Notes under the pieces: model-generated
Databases searched by the model: none
The model's input: the letters and a program-made list of their open reading frames with translations, nothing else
Told to the model about the DNA's origin: nothing
Position numbers and translations under genes: made by a program
In this document: positions 32,139 through 42,940 of the stretch, one piece after another
How the letters are laid out: every line of letters begins with the position of its first letter
Position numbering within the stretch: the stretch's first letter is position 1
DNA from: G051903925 sp051903925
GTDB taxonomy: Bacteria; Pseudomonadota; Alphaproteobacteria; Zavarziniales; Zavarziniaceae
DNA: 64,000 bases
Direction: 5' to 3'
Assembly (NCBI RefSeq): GCF_051903925.1
Contig: NZ_CP173678.1
Location: 2,418,001-2,482,000, forward strand

Positions 32139-33166
32139 GGGAGGGGTTGGCCTGTCCACGGGCTGCATTCCGCCAGGATGCGGGTGGCGAGGGCCTGGGC
32201 GTCGGCGCGGTTCTGGGGGATCGTGCCGCTGGGACCGCGGGCGATCCAGCCGATGCACCAGAGGCCGGGAGCTATCCGGCCGCCGTCATTGACGAGGGCC
32301 GTGCCGTCGTGGGGCAGGCCGCAGACGCTCTCCGAACGATGGCCGATCGCGGTCACGACGAGGTCCGTGGCCTGGGCTCCGTCGAGGACGACGTTGCGCA
32401 CGCGGCCGTCGCCCGAGAACGCGCGCGGGGTGGTGCCGAAACGCAGCGCTATGGTCACGGGCGCGCCGGGATTGCGGCCCAGGATCGGCGCCAAGGCTGG
32501 GGGGGGCGCGCCGTCGCAGCTGACGTTCGCCCGCTCCAGCCGGGCCAGTTCGGCCAACAGTTCGGGCGACGTCTTCATGGCATCCGGTCCGCCGCGGCCC
32601 AGCCAGTCGATCCGGGAGAGGCGCGAGGCCGAGAGGGCCGCCCGCACCGGATCGGCCAGGGGGACGGCGGCCAGTTCGGCAGCCGACTTGGCGAGCAGAC
32701 GGACTACGTCGAGGCCGACATTGCCGTGGCCGACGACGGTGGCGTGGGTTGCGGTCGAGAGATCGGGGCCGGACCCGTCCACCCCGTTGGCCCAGGCGGC
32801 AAAGCGACCTGATGGCACGACGTTGGCCAGATCCTCTCCCGCAATCCCCAGGCGGCGGTCATGGGGCGCGCCGGTCGCCAGGATCACCGCGTCGTGGCTG
32901 CGACGCAGGGCGTCCAGGTCGAGCGTGCGGCCCAGTTCGTGCCCGCCATGGAAGCGGGCAGTCCCGCGCTGGAACAGGCGGTCGAAGATGCGCGTGACGG
33001 CCTTTGTCCCGACATGATCGGGGGCAACACCACGGCGGATCAGGCCATAGGGTTCGGCTGCGCGATCATAGAGGTCGAGCGCGATGCCGGGCGAGGCCGC
33101 GGCCAGCCGCTCCGCCGCATAGCACCCTGCCGGGCCGGCGCCGACGATCGCCACCCGCAGGGTCAT
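32057..33166 (-). CDS. adrenodoxin-reductase-type ferredoxin/flavodoxin-NADP+ reductase
   Basis: 369 residues from the ATG at 33166, which overlaps the boxB stop as ATGA. Motifs are the FAD site VAIVGAGPAGCYAAE, PYGLIRRGVAPDH, the NADP site GHGNVGLDVVRLL, and the C-terminal GWIARGPSGTIPQNR typical of FprA-like reductases. It moves electrons between NADPH and a small carrier. No boxA gene is present, so this protein with the flavodoxin encoded at 37305 may drive BoxB. The last 25 residues or so are encoded by an inserted palindromic repeat. Confidence 0.88.
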   Translation of the reverse strand: MTLRVAIVGAGPAGCYAAERLAAASPGIALDLYDRAAEPYGLIRRGVAPDHVGTKAVTRIFDRLFQRGTARFHGGHELGRTLDLDALRRSHDAVILATGAPHDRRLGIAGEDLANVVPSGRFAAWANGVDGSGPDLSTATHATVVGHGNVGLDVVRLLAKSAAELAAVPLADPVRAALSASRLSRIDWLGRGGPDAMKTSPELLAELARLERANVSCDGAPPPALAPILGRNPGAPVTIALRFGTTPRAFSGDGRVRNVVLDGAQATDLVVTAIGHRSESVCGLPHDGTALVNDGGRIAPGLWCIGWIARGPSGTIPQNRADAQALATRILAECSPWTGQPLPAHSRESGNPEPQARVRVAPGSPLSQG

Positions 33167-34587
33167 GCGGGCCGGACATAGGCGTAGTCGACGGCCATGT
33201 TGTTGATGCCGCGCTCTGGCGGGGCGATCCAGGAGGCCATCTTGCCGACCTCGGTCACCGGCTGCATCAGGCTGGTGATGAAGGCGCGGTCGGCATCGGA
33301 CGGCAGCCAGTGCGGGCTGCGGGCCGCGAACTGTTCCGCCGGGATCAGGTTGCCGGCGGGATCGACGGGCAGATTGGCCCAGGCGCCGATGGTGCGGCGG
33401 AAGCGCGTCGAGGGCAGGGTCAGCTCGAAATCGACACCGGCCCGCTTCAGGCTGCGGTTCCAGCGGACGACGCCGATGGCGCAGTCCTTCACATAGGATT
33501 CCCGCATCACCTCGTTCATCGCGGTGCGCAGCGCAACCTCCTGCACCGTGACGCCACCCTGGCCATCGGGCCGCTCGACCTGGAAGGTGGCGTCGGCCGC
33601 GACATGGTCGGCGTAAGCGCTCTCGTCCGGCCGGCCCTTCAGCCCCGCGGCAAAGCCGGCGGCGGCGTTGGAGGAGACTTCGGAGCCGAACAGGTCGAGG
33701 GAGGAGGAGAACCAGAAATTGAGGTAGCGCTGCACCGTGGGCAGGTCGATGGCGCCCGCGGCGCGGATCGCCGCCGGATCCTTGGTCTTCAACTCGTGCA
33801 TGACCTCGGTCGTGCGCTTGATGATGCGGGCGATGCCGGTATCGCCCACGAACATGTGGTGCGCTTCCTCGGTCAGCATGAAGCGGCAGGTCCGGGCGAG
33901 GGGATCGAAGCCGCTTTCGGCCAGCGACTTCAGCTGGAACTTGCCGTCGCGGTCGGTGAAGTAGGTGAACATGAAGAACGAGAGCCAGTCGCTGATCGGC
34001 TCGTTGAACGTGCCCAGGATGCGCGGCCGCTCGGCATCGCCCGAATGACGCGCCAGCAGTTCCTCCGCCTCCTCGCGCCCGTCGCGGCCGAAGAAGGCGT
34101 GCAGCAGGTAGACCATCGCCCACAGGTGGCGCCCCTCCTCCACGTTCACCTGGAACAGGTTGCGCAGGTCGTAGAGGGAGGGGGCGGTGAGGCCCAGCAG
34201 GCGCTGCTGCTCGACCGATGCCGGTTCCGTGTCGCCTTGCGTTACGATCAGGCGACGCAGGGCGTTGCGATGCTCGCCCGGCACGCTCTGCCAGGCGGGC
34301 TGGCCATAGAGGTCGCCAAAGCCGATGCGGGGATCGGCCTGCCGCTCCGCCAGGAAGATGCCCCAGCGATAGTCGGGCATGCGGACATGGCCATAGGTGG
34401 CCCAGCCCTTGGCATCGACGCTCGTCGCGGTGCGCAGATAGATCTCGGCATCCTGGTACCGCTCCGGTCCCATTTCCTGCCACCAGGTCAGGAAGCGCGG
34501 CTGCCAGTGTTCCAGCGCGCGCTGCAGGGCGCGGTCGCTGCCCAGGTCGACATTATTGGGAATGCGCTCGGCGTAGGTCGCGTCCAT
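33163..34587 (-). CDS. boxB: benzoyl-CoA 2,3-epoxidase oxygenase component BoxB
   Basis: 474 residues, the family length. N-terminal IPNNVDLGSDRALQRALEHW and MPDYRWGIFLA are diagnostic. Di-iron ligands are visible in VEEGRHLWA (E150, H153) and TEEAHHMFVG (E240, H243). With O2 and electrons from a reductase, BoxB forms 2,3-epoxybenzoyl-CoA in aerobic benzoate degradation. It is translated 2 bp after boxC and overlaps the reductase gene. The boxC promoter upstream carries a TGCA-N6-TGCA site. Confidence 0.96.
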   Translation of the reverse strand: MDATYAERIPNNVDLGSDRALQRALEHWQPRFLTWWQEMGPERYQDAEIYLRTATSVDAKGWATYGHVRMPDYRWGIFLAERQADPRIGFGDLYGQPAWQSVPGEHRNALRRLIVTQGDTEPASVEQQRLLGLTAPSLYDLRNLFQVNVEEGRHLWAMVYLLHAFFGRDGREEAEELLARHSGDAERPRILGTFNEPISDWLSFFMFTYFTDRDGKFQLKSLAESGFDPLARTCRFMLTEEAHHMFVGDTGIARIIKRTTEVMHELKTKDPAAIRAAGAIDLPTVQRYLNFWFSSSLDLFGSEVSSNAAAGFAAGLKGRPDESAYADHVAADATFQVERPDGQGGVTVQEVALRTAMNEVMRESYVKDCAIGVVRWNRSLKRAGVDFELTLPSTRFRRTIGAWANLPVDPAGNLIPAEQFAARSPHWLPSDADRAFITSLMQPVTEVGKMASWIAPPERGINNMAVDYAYVRPA

Positions 34588-34589
34588 GC

Positions 34590-36257
<1,668 letters not shown>

Positions 36258-36307
36258 TGTTGCCGGACGCACTCTATCGCCGCCGAACAGTGTGTACCAG
36301 CAAAATG

Positions 36308-36321
36308 TGCAATATAATGCA
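36308..36321. promoter_or_regulatory. BoxR operator, TGCA-N6-TGCA, boxC promoter
   Basis: TGCAATATAATGCA lies between the boxR stop (36323) and the boxC start (36257). It is one of three copies of TGCA-N6-TGCA in the benzoate cluster, each in a promoter region. TGCA repeats are the recognition core of BzdR/BoxR regulators (from memory). Confidence 0.75.
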
Positions 36322-36322
36322 G

Positions 36323-37234
36323 CTATGGGCCCAGGCGGGACTGAACCGCCGCCAGCAGGGTGGCGAAGCTGTCGTCCGGCTGCCGGCCCGTGGTGTCGAC
36401 AATGGCGTCGGCCCGGGCATAGAGGCTGGTGCGGCTGGCCAGGATGCGCTTCAGGTCGGCCATCGCCTGCGGCACCTCCGCCATCGGGCGGAAATCGCCT
36501 TGGGCCACGACGCGGCCCATGTGCTCCTCCGGCGCTGCCTTGATCCAGATGGTGCAGCAGCAGCCCAGCAGGCGTTCGAAGGTCGCGGCCTCGGCGACGA
36601 TGCTGCCGCCGGTGGCGATCACCACCGGCTGGTCGGCGGCGATCAGGTCCTCCAGGCACTGGCGCTCATAGCGGCGATAGGTGGCCTGGCCATAGAGGTC
36701 CAGCAACTCGCCCAGCGACAGGCCGGCGGCCACGGCCACGGCCTCGTCCAGTTCCACGAATGGCCTGCCCAGCGCCGTCGCAAGCCGGCGCCCGAGCGTG
36801 GACTTCCCCGCACCCCGCAGGCCCACCAGGGCGATCAGGCGAGTCCGCTCGGCCACGGGCGAGGGGCCCAGCGCGTCCGCCAGGGCGGCCCGCGCGCGCG
36901 CCAGGTCCTCCGCGGGCAAGGCGGCCAGGCCGCGCACCAGCAGGTCCAGCTCCATCGGCCAGTCGGGCCCGTCGCGCACCAGGTCCTCCAGCGTCACGTT
37001 CATGGCGCGCGCCACCTGGCGCAGCAGGAGGATGGAGCCGTTGCCGGTGCCGCCCTCCAGCTGCGCCAGATAGCGTTCGGAGACGTTCGAATCGCGCGCC
37101 AGGATGCGCCGCGTCATGCCCCGCCGGGCACGTGCCTCGCGCACCCGCTCGCCCAGGCGGCGCAGATAGGCCGCGTCGTCACCCTGTCCGTCAGGGGTCT
37201 GTTCGGGTTGGCTGGGGTCGGCGCGTGCGGGCAT
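36323..37234 (-). CDS. boxR: BoxR/BzdR-type transcriptional repressor (HTH plus shikimate-kinase-like domain)
   Basis: 303 residues. An XRE-type helix-turn-helix at about 26-85 (REARARRGMTRRILARDSNV, then RYLAQLEGGTGN) is joined to a shikimate-kinase-like domain with P-loop GLRGAGKST at 138-146. This fusion is unique to the BzdR/BoxR group, whose kinase-like domain senses benzoyl-CoA. Binding releases DNA and induces benzoate genes. Operators lie just upstream at 37236-37249 and downstream before boxC. Confidence 0.95.
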   Translation of the reverse strand: MPARADPSQPEQTPDGQGDDAAYLRRLGERVREARARRGMTRRILARDSNVSERYLAQLEGGTGNGSILLLRQVARAMNVTLEDLVRDGPDWPMELDLLVRGLAALPAEDLARARAALADALGPSPVAERTRLIALVGLRGAGKSTLGRRLATALGRPFVELDEAVAVAAGLSLGELLDLYGQATYRRYERQCLEDLIAADQPVVIATGGSIVAEAATFERLLGCCCTIWIKAAPEEHMGRVVAQGDFRPMAEVPQAMADLKRILASRTSLYARADAIVDTTGRQPDDSFATLLAAVQSRLGP

Positions 37235-37235
37235 G

Positions 37236-37249
37236 CTGCATTATATTGC
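37236..37249. promoter_or_regulatory. BoxR operator, TGCA-N6-TGCA, boxR/flavodoxin promoter
   Basis: TGCATTATATTGCA begins one base upstream of the boxR ATG and 55 bp before the flavodoxin ATG, so a bound repressor could block both divergent promoters. Confidence 0.75.
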
Positions 37250-37304
37250 ACGACATGGAGGGGCGTATTATGACTGGACCACGGCGCCAAAAGGAACCGG
37301 GATA

Positions 37305-37769
37305 ATGACGCGACCGCTGACCATACTTGTCGGCACCATGACGGGGACGGCCGAACTGGTCGCGCGCGACGTCGCCGACGCGCTGCAGGACCTGGGCCAT
37401 GCGCCGACCGTCCTGGCGATGGAGGCGGTCGGGGTCGAGGCCCTGGCCGGCGCCAGCCCGCTCCTGGTTTGCACGTCGACCTATGGCCAGGGTGACGTGC
37501 CCGACAATGCCCGCGCCCTGGTCGAGAGCCTGGAGGCGACGCGGCCCGACCTGTCGGGCCTGCGCTTCGCCGTCATCGCCCTGGGCGATCGGACCTATGC
37601 CGAGACCTATTGCGCAGGGGGCCTGCGCTTCGACGCGTTGCTGCGCGACCTGGGTGCCACGCGCCTGGGCGAGGTGCTGATCCTCGACGCCTCCTCGGGC
37701 GAGATGCCGGAGGATGTGGCGGTCGCCTGGATCCGGGACTGGCACGCCGCCCACGCCATCGACGCCTGA
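37305..37769 (+). CDS. flavodoxin, probable electron carrier for BoxB
   Basis: 154 residues from the ATG at 37305 with AGGAACC upstream. It is a short-chain flavodoxin fold with FMN-phosphate loop GTMTGTAELVA near residue 10, CTSTYGQGDVPDNA near 60 and VIALGDRTYAETYC near 95. No transmembrane or iron-sulfur motif is seen. It is divergent from boxR with a BoxR operator between, and convergent with benzoate-CoA ligase. The reductase after boxB and this flavodoxin together could replace the missing BoxA reductase. That role is inferred from context. Confidence 0.85.
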   Translation: MTRPLTILVGTMTGTAELVARDVADALQDLGHAPTVLAMEAVGVEALAGASPLLVCTSTYGQGDVPDNARALVESLEATRPDLSGLRFAVIALGDRTYAETYCAGGLRFDALLRDLGATRLGEVLILDASSGEMPEDVAVAWIRDWHAAHAIDA

Positions 37770-37806
37770 CCTGCGGGGGGCGCCATCGGCGGCGCGGGCG
37801 GCGGCC

Positions 37807-39396
37807 TCAGCCGCGCAGCTTGAAGCGCTGGATCTTGCCGGTGGCGGTCTTGGGCAGTTCGTCCAGGAATTCGATCCAGCGAGGGTACTTGTAGGGCGCC
37901 AGCCGCTCCTTCACGAAGGCCTTGAGCCGCGCCTCCAGCGCTTCGTCCGGCGCGATGCCGGGGCGTGGCACGACGAAGGCCATCGGCTTGACCAGGCCGT
38001 CCGGATCCTCGCGCCCGATCACCGCCGCCTCCAGCACGTCGGGCGAGGCGGACAGCGCGGCTTCCACCTCGAAGGGGGAGACGAAGATGCCGCCCACCTT
38101 GAGCATGTCGTCGGAGCGACCGCAGAAAACATAATAGCCGTCCGGATCGCGCAGATACTTGTCCCCCGTGCGCGTCCAGGGGCCCAGGAAGGTCGCGCGG
38201 CTTTTCTCGCGCTGGCACCAGTAGAAGGCGGCGGCGCTGGGCCCGCGGACCTGGAGCTCGCCGATCTCGCCCTCGGCCACGGGGCCGCCGGCATCGTCCA
38301 GCAGGCGCGCCTCGTAGCCAGGCACGGGCTTGCCGCTGGTACCGTAGCGGACCTGGCCGGGCCGGTTGGCGATGAAGATGTGCAGCATCTCGGTCGAACC
38401 GATGCCGTCCAGGATCTCCGTCCCCGTGGCCGCGGTCCAGCGATGGCCGACATCCGGGGGCAGCGCCTCGCCCGCGGAGGTGCACAGCCGCAGGTTCAGG
38501 CCGCCGCGCGGCGGCAGCAGGCCGCTGGCCAGCAGCCCGGCATAGAGCGTGGGCACGCCGCAGAAGATCGTCGGCCGGTGCGCGGTGAGCATCCGCACGA
38601 CCGCTTCAGGTGTCGGCCGCTCGGCCAGCAGCACAGCCGTGGCCCCGACCGCGAAGGGAAAGGTCAGGGAATTGCCCAGGCCATAGGCGAAGAACAGCTT
38701 GGCGGCGGAAAAGACGACATCGTCCTGGGTCAGGCCCAGGACCTGGGCGCCGAACGTGTCGGCGGTCGCGGCCAGGCTGGACTGGACGTGGACCGTCCCC
38801 TTCGGCGCGCCGGTGGAGCCGCTCGAATAGAGCCACAGGCAGGGATCGTCGGCGCGGGTGGGGCAGGGCGTGCGCAGCGGCGCGGCGCCCGCGACTACCG
38901 CATCCAGCGTGGTGTGGCCCGCCTCTGGCCCGGCGCCCGCCACGATGACGTGGCGCAGCCAGGGTGACGCCGCGATGGCTGGCCCCAGCACCGGCAGCAG
39001 CGCGGCCGAGACGACCAGCGCGCGCGCCCTGCTGTCCTGCACCATGTAGACATAGTCGTCCGGCGTCAGCAGCGTGTTGAGCGGCACGGGGACCAGGCCC
39101 GCCCGGATCGCGCCCAGGAAGGCCACGGGGAACTCGACGCTGTCGAGCATGGCCAGGACCACCCGCTGTTCCGGCTCCAGGCCCAGGCCCAGCAGGCCCC
39201 CGGCACAGCGCTCCACCGCCGCCGCCAGCGCGCCATAGGTGTGGCTGCCCCCGGCGTCGACAATCGCCACCTTGTCCGCGCGGCCCGCCTTCAGGTTGCG
39301 GCCCAGCAGGTCGTCGGCCGCGTTGTAGAGGCCGGCACCGGAATTGGCCGGCGTCGGGGCCTCGATCGGATCCGCCACGGAACGTGCAGGCTGCAC
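37807..39396 (-). CDS. bclA: benzoate-CoA ligase
   Basis: 529 residues of the AMP-forming acyl-CoA synthetase family. The P-loop LYSSGSTGAPKG lies near 188, IFCGVPTLYAGLLASG and DGIGSTEMLHIFIANRPG follow, and the C-terminal KTATGKIQRFKLRG holds the catalytic lysine. Sequence details such as HIFIANRPGQVRYGTSGKPV are those of benzoate-CoA ligases. It makes benzoyl-CoA from benzoate, ATP and CoA, supplying BoxB's substrate and the BoxR inducer. A BoxR-type operator lies upstream at 39485-39498. Confidence 0.93.
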   Translation of the reverse strand: MQPARSVADPIEAPTPANSGAGLYNAADDLLGRNLKAGRADKVAIVDAGGSHTYGALAAAVERCAGGLLGLGLEPEQRVVLAMLDSVEFPVAFLGAIRAGLVPVPLNTLLTPDDYVYMVQDSRARALVVSAALLPVLGPAIAASPWLRHVIVAGAGPEAGHTTLDAVVAGAAPLRTPCPTRADDPCLWLYSSGSTGAPKGTVHVQSSLAATADTFGAQVLGLTQDDVVFSAAKLFFAYGLGNSLTFPFAVGATAVLLAERPTPEAVVRMLTAHRPTIFCGVPTLYAGLLASGLLPPRGGLNLRLCTSAGEALPPDVGHRWTAATGTEILDGIGSTEMLHIFIANRPGQVRYGTSGKPVPGYEARLLDDAGGPVAEGEIGELQVRGPSAAAFYWCQREKSRATFLGPWTRTGDKYLRDPDGYYVFCGRSDDMLKVGGIFVSPFEVEAALSASPDVLEAAVIGREDPDGLVKPMAFVVPRPGIAPDEALEARLKAFVKERLAPYKYPRWIEFLDELPKTATGKIQRFKLRG

Positions 39397-39484
39397 GGCG
39401 CATCTCCCTGTGTTTGCGGTCTTGTTCGTGCGGCCTTGTCCGCCGGGCCGCTTGATGGGAGCTTAGCGTGCAGGCATCAGAATA

Positions 39485-39498
39485 TGCAACATAGTGCA
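39485..39498. promoter_or_regulatory. BoxR operator, TGCA-N6-TGCA, ligase/hydrolase promoter
   Basis: TGCAACATAGTGCA lies 88 bp upstream of the benzoate-CoA ligase ATG and 15 bp before the hydrolase ATG at 39514. An additional TGCA half-site is at 39467-39470. Confidence 0.7.
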
Positions 39499-39513
39499 TT
39501 CACGGTGTTCAGG

Positions 39514-40254
39514 ATGGACGCGGCGCTTCTGGAACGGTACTGGGTCGGCCCGCGCGCGGGCACGCCCATCGTCTTCCTGCATGAGGGGCTGGGCTCGGCC
39601 CGCCTGTGGCGGGATTTTCCCGAACGCCTGTGCACGGCGGCAGGCCGCCTGGGCCTGGTCTATTCCCGGACGGGCTATGGCGCGTCGCCGCAAGCGACCC
39701 TGCCGCGGCCCGATCGCTACATGCATGACGAGGCGGAGGTGGCCCTGCCGGCGCTGCTCGATCTCGAGGCGGTGGCAAGGCCCGTGCTGTTCGGCCATAG
39801 CGACGGGGCGTCGATCGCGCTGATCTTCGCCAGCCTGTTCCCGGACCGTGTCAGTGCCCTGGTTCTGGAAGCGCCGCATGTGATGGTCGAGGATCTGAGC
39901 ATTGCGAGCATCGCCGCGACCCGCGATGCCTATGTGGCGGGGGACCTGCGGGCGCGCTTGGCGCGACACCATGCGGATGTCGACGGCGCCTTCCAGGGCT
40001 GGTGCGATGCCTGGCTGCGCGACAGTTTCCGCGACTGGGACCTGCGCCCGCTGCTGTCGGACGTGCGCTGCCCGGTTCTGGTGATCCAGGGGGCGGAGGA
40101 CGAATACGGCACGCTGGAGCAGGTGCGGGAGGTGGAGCACGGCGTCGCCGGCCCGGTGCAGCGCCTGATCCTCGACGACTGCGCCCATGCCCCCCACCGC
40201 GACCAGCCGCAGGCCGTCATCGCAGCCACCGCGGCATTCCTGCAGACGGTTTAG
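39514..40254 (+). CDS. alpha/beta hydrolase of the benzoate cluster
   Basis: 246 residues from the ATG at 39514; an in-frame ATG at 39484 would place the operator inside the gene. The alpha/beta hydrolase fold is shown by FLHEGLGSARLW for the oxyanion hole, FGHSDGASIAL with the nucleophile Ser, an acid in IQGAEDEYG and the catalytic His in DDCAHAPHRD. It could hydrolyse a CoA ester or ring-opened intermediate of benzoate breakdown. It is in the BoxR-controlled region, but its reaction is not known. Confidence 0.83.
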   Translation: MDAALLERYWVGPRAGTPIVFLHEGLGSARLWRDFPERLCTAAGRLGLVYSRTGYGASPQATLPRPDRYMHDEAEVALPALLDLEAVARPVLFGHSDGASIALIFASLFPDRVSALVLEAPHVMVEDLSIASIAATRDAYVAGDLRARLARHHADVDGAFQGWCDAWLRDSFRDWDLRPLLSDVRCPVLVIQGAEDEYGTLEQVREVEHGVAGPVQRLILDDCAHAPHRDQPQAVIAATAAFLQTV

Positions 40255-40295
40255 GCGCGCCGCGCTACCGGCTGCCGAGCACACCAATGCCCCAT

Positions 40296-40383
40296 GTGCG
40301 CCGGTTTATCCGGCGCACCCATCAACCACCAGTTCCAACGGCTCAACAGTTGGCCCATGGGTCCCCCGGATAAACCGGGGGAC
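40296..40383. repeat. paired-hairpin dispersed repeat, copy 1
   Basis: Two 23-nt hairpins, GTGCGCCGG-TTTAT-CCGGCGCAC (40296-40318) and GTCCCCCGG-ATAAA-CCGGGGGAC (40361-40383), are 42 nt apart. The second hairpin and its flanks recur at 57147-57174. It lies between the hydrolase and TRAP genes, both ending here, and could also act as a bidirectional 3' structure. Confidence 0.75.
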
Positions 40384-40432
40384 GTAGGTGGATAGTGGTA
40401 CCGCGAGGATCGGAACCGATCAGTCATTCGGC

Positions 40433-41536
40433 TTATCGATAGGGATAGCCGGCCTTCTGCATGGTGTCGGCATACTGCTTGAAGGCGGCCACGACCTTGC
40501 CCGCGCGGGGGCTGGACGCCGCGATCTCGTCCCAGAAGCTTTCCGAGTCCTTGAGCACGGTCGCCCAGTCCTCGTTCGAGAGCTGGGTCAGCTCCATCTT
40601 CTTGCCCTCGACGCGCAGCTTGGCCTCGCCACCCCAGTACCAGACGTCACGATAATAGTGCGACTGGTCGATGGTGATCTTGAACAGCTCCTGGAGATGC
40701 GGCGGCACCTTGTTCCAGCTGGGCGTATTGGCGAAATAGCTGCCGAACCACGCGCCCGTGACCGAGTTGTTGAGCGCATACTTGCACACGTCGGCCCAGC
40801 CCACTTCGTAGGCCTCGGTGAAGCCGCACCAGGCCACGCCGTCCAGTTCGCCCGTCTGCAGCGCCACCTCGACATTGTCCCAGGGGATCGTCACCGGCAC
40901 CAGGCCGTAGCGCGACAGGAACTTGCCCGCCGTCGGCACGCCGAACACGCGCAGGCCCTGCATGTCGGCGAGGGAGCGGATCGCCTTGTTGGTGGTGAAG
41001 ATGTGGAGCGGGTCCCAGGCGCCGGTCGACAGCCAGGTGACGTTCTCGACCTCGGAATAGGCTTCCTGCCAGATCTCCTTCAGGCCGTAGTACTGGAACA
41101 GGGCCGGAACATCCAGGCTGTAGCGGGTGGCGAACGGGAAGTAGCCGCCGAACACCGCGATGTCGACGGGCGACGCCATCGTCGCCTCGTCCGACTGCAC
41201 CGCATCCAGGGCGCCGCTCTGCAGCGCGCGGAACAGGTCGGCGGTGGGGACCAGCTGGTCGGCGTAGTAGAGCTCGATGACCATCTCGCCGTTCGCCGCC
41301 TTGTTGAAGGCTTCGATCTGCGGCTTGATCACGTGCGCGCCCAGGGGTGCGCCGGAATAGGTCTGCAGGCGCCACTTGATCGGCCCGGTCTGGGCCAGCA
41401 CGGCCGGGGCCGGGAAGGTGGACGCGGCGGCAACGCCGGCCGCCGCCAGGCCGGCCTTGCCCAGGAAGTTGCGGCGCGAGGCCAGGATCTGCTCCGACGG
41501 GCAGGCCGCCTTGGTGTCTTTGGTGTCTTCGCTCAT
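40433..41536 (-). CDS. dctP: TRAP transporter solute-binding protein (DctP family)
   Basis: 367 residues from MSEDTKDTKAAC at 41536. A twin-arginine export signal (LASRRNFLGKAGLAAAGVAA, with RR at 21-22) precedes a periplasmic binding fold with IKWRLQTYSGAPLGAHV and LRVFGVPTAGKFLSRYG. The third-lobe contact region is VALQTGELDGVAWCGF. TRAP binding proteins deliver organic acids to the DctQM permease. The ligand is unknown; neighbours suggest a polyol- or sugar-acid-like compound. It is the last gene of deoR-dctQ-dctM-dctP. Confidence 0.92.
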   Translation of the reverse strand: MSEDTKDTKAACPSEQILASRRNFLGKAGLAAAGVAAASTFPAPAVLAQTGPIKWRLQTYSGAPLGAHVIKPQIEAFNKAANGEMVIELYYADQLVPTADLFRALQSGALDAVQSDEATMASPVDIAVFGGYFPFATRYSLDVPALFQYYGLKEIWQEAYSEVENVTWLSTGAWDPLHIFTTNKAIRSLADMQGLRVFGVPTAGKFLSRYGLVPVTIPWDNVEVALQTGELDGVAWCGFTEAYEVGWADVCKYALNNSVTGAWFGSYFANTPSWNKVPPHLQELFKITIDQSHYYRDVWYWGGEAKLRVEGKKMELTQLSNEDWATVLKDSESFWDEIAASSPRAGKVVAAFKQYADTMQKAGYPYR

Positions 41537-41602
41537 GTCTACCCCTCCGGTTGTACGAGACGAACTCCCCTGAAGTGAGGCCGGGCGGCCCACTCCTTGC
41601 TC

Positions 41603-42940
41603 TTAGCCTCTCACGTTCATGTTCTCCGGCAGCCACAAGGCGATCTGCGGGAAGATCATGACCAGGGCGATCGTGATGATCATGATCGTGACGAAGGGCC
41701 AGATCGACTTGTAGATGTCGACCAGTGTGATCTCTTTCGGCGCCATCGACCGCATCAGGAACAGGTTGTAGCCGAACGGCGGCGTGATGTAGGCGATCTG
41801 GCAAGTAATTGTGTACAGGATGCCGAACCAGATCAGCTGGTTGTCGAAGCCCAGGTCCAGAAGCTTGACCAATGGCACATAGAGCGGCGCCACGATCACG
41901 AGCATCGCCGTGTCGTCCAGGAACATCCCCATGATGATGAAGCTGACCTGCATCATGATGATGATGGTCCAGGGCGACAGGTCCCATTGCTGGATGAACA
42001 GGAACTCGATCGCCTTGACAGCCCCCAGGCCGTCGAACACGGCGCCGAACGCCAGCGCCGCCAGGATCAGCCACAGGAACATGCACGAGATGCCGAGCGT
42101 CTTGACTGCGGTCTCGCGCACCAGCCGCCAGGTAAAGCGACCCTTCACGACTGCCGCGAGGGTCGCACAGGTGGCACCCACGGCCGAGCTTTCGACTAGG
42201 CTGGTATAGCCGAAGACGAACAGGCCGGTCATGAAGAAGAAGATCGCGAACGGGATGATGCCAGCCCGAGCCAAAGCGAGCTTCTCGCTGAACGGCATGT
42301 TCAGCTCTTCGTCGGACACGGTCGGCGCCAGCTTCGGGTTCAGCTTGGCGCGGATCAGGATGTAGATGACGAATAGGCTGGCCATGATCAGGCCGGGGAA
42401 GACGCCGGCGAACCACAGCTTCGACACCGGCGCGCGCGCGATCATGCCATAGAGCACGAGGACGACGGAGGGCGGGATCAGGATGCCGAGGGAGGAGCCA
42501 CCCTGGACCACGCCCGAGATCAGCACCTTGTCATAGCCGCGGCGCAGCATCTCGGGCAGGGCGATGGTGGCGCCGATCGCCATGCCGGCAACCGACAGGC
42601 CATTCATGGCCGAGATGATGACCATCAGGAAGATGGTGCCGATGGCCAGCCCGCCTGGTATTCGCCCGAACCAGACGTGCAGCATCTTGTACAGGTCTTC
42701 GGCGATCCCGGATTCCGCCAGGATGTAGCCCATGTAGATGAACATGGGCAAAGTCAGCATGGCGTACCAGTTGAACAGCTTGAAGACCTGGTTGAACGGC
42801 AGTTCGATCGCCCCAGGTCCGTAGAGCAGCAGGGCAGCACCGCTGGCGACGAAGCCGATCGCCGCGAAGACGCGCTGCCCGGTGGTCAGCAGGACCACCA
42901 TCGACGCGAACATCAGCAGCGCGATCATCTCATAGGTCAT
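41603..42940 (-). CDS. dctM: TRAP transporter large permease subunit (DctM)
   Basis: 445 residues with about twelve hydrophobic helices, the usual DctM size. Family features include GLSVAGMAIGATIALPEMLRR, LGILIPPSVVLVLYGMIARA and ITPPFGYNLFLMRS. It is the Na+-driven transmembrane carrier. The start overlaps the dctQ stop as ATGA (42937-42940), and dctP follows after 66 bp. Confidence 0.95.
   Translation of the reverse strand: MTYEMIALLMFASMVVLLTTGQRVFAAIGFVASGAALLLYGPGAIELPFNQVFKLFNWYAMLTLPMFIYMGYILAESGIAEDLYKMLHVWFGRIPGGLAIGTIFLMVIISAMNGLSVAGMAIGATIALPEMLRRGYDKVLISGVVQGGSSLGILIPPSVVLVLYGMIARAPVSKLWFAGVFPGLIMASLFVIYILIRAKLNPKLAPTVSDEELNMPFSEKLALARAGIIPFAIFFFMTGLFVFGYTSLVESSAVGATCATLAAVVKGRFTWRLVRETAVKTLGISCMFLWLILAALAFGAVFDGLGAVKAIEFLFIQQWDLSPWTIIIMMQVSFIIMGMFLDDTAMLVIVAPLYVPLVKLLDLGFDNQLIWFGILYTITCQIAYITPPFGYNLFLMRSMAPKEITLVDIYKSIWPFVTIMIITIALVMIFPQIALWLPENMNVRG

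Noticed and set aside
40255..40432. CRISPR array or riboswitch suggested by closely spaced hairpins
   Set aside because: Only two hairpins of different sequence, no repeated unit with unique spacers, no cas genes. The same arrangement recurs once, at 57077, as a dispersed repeat.
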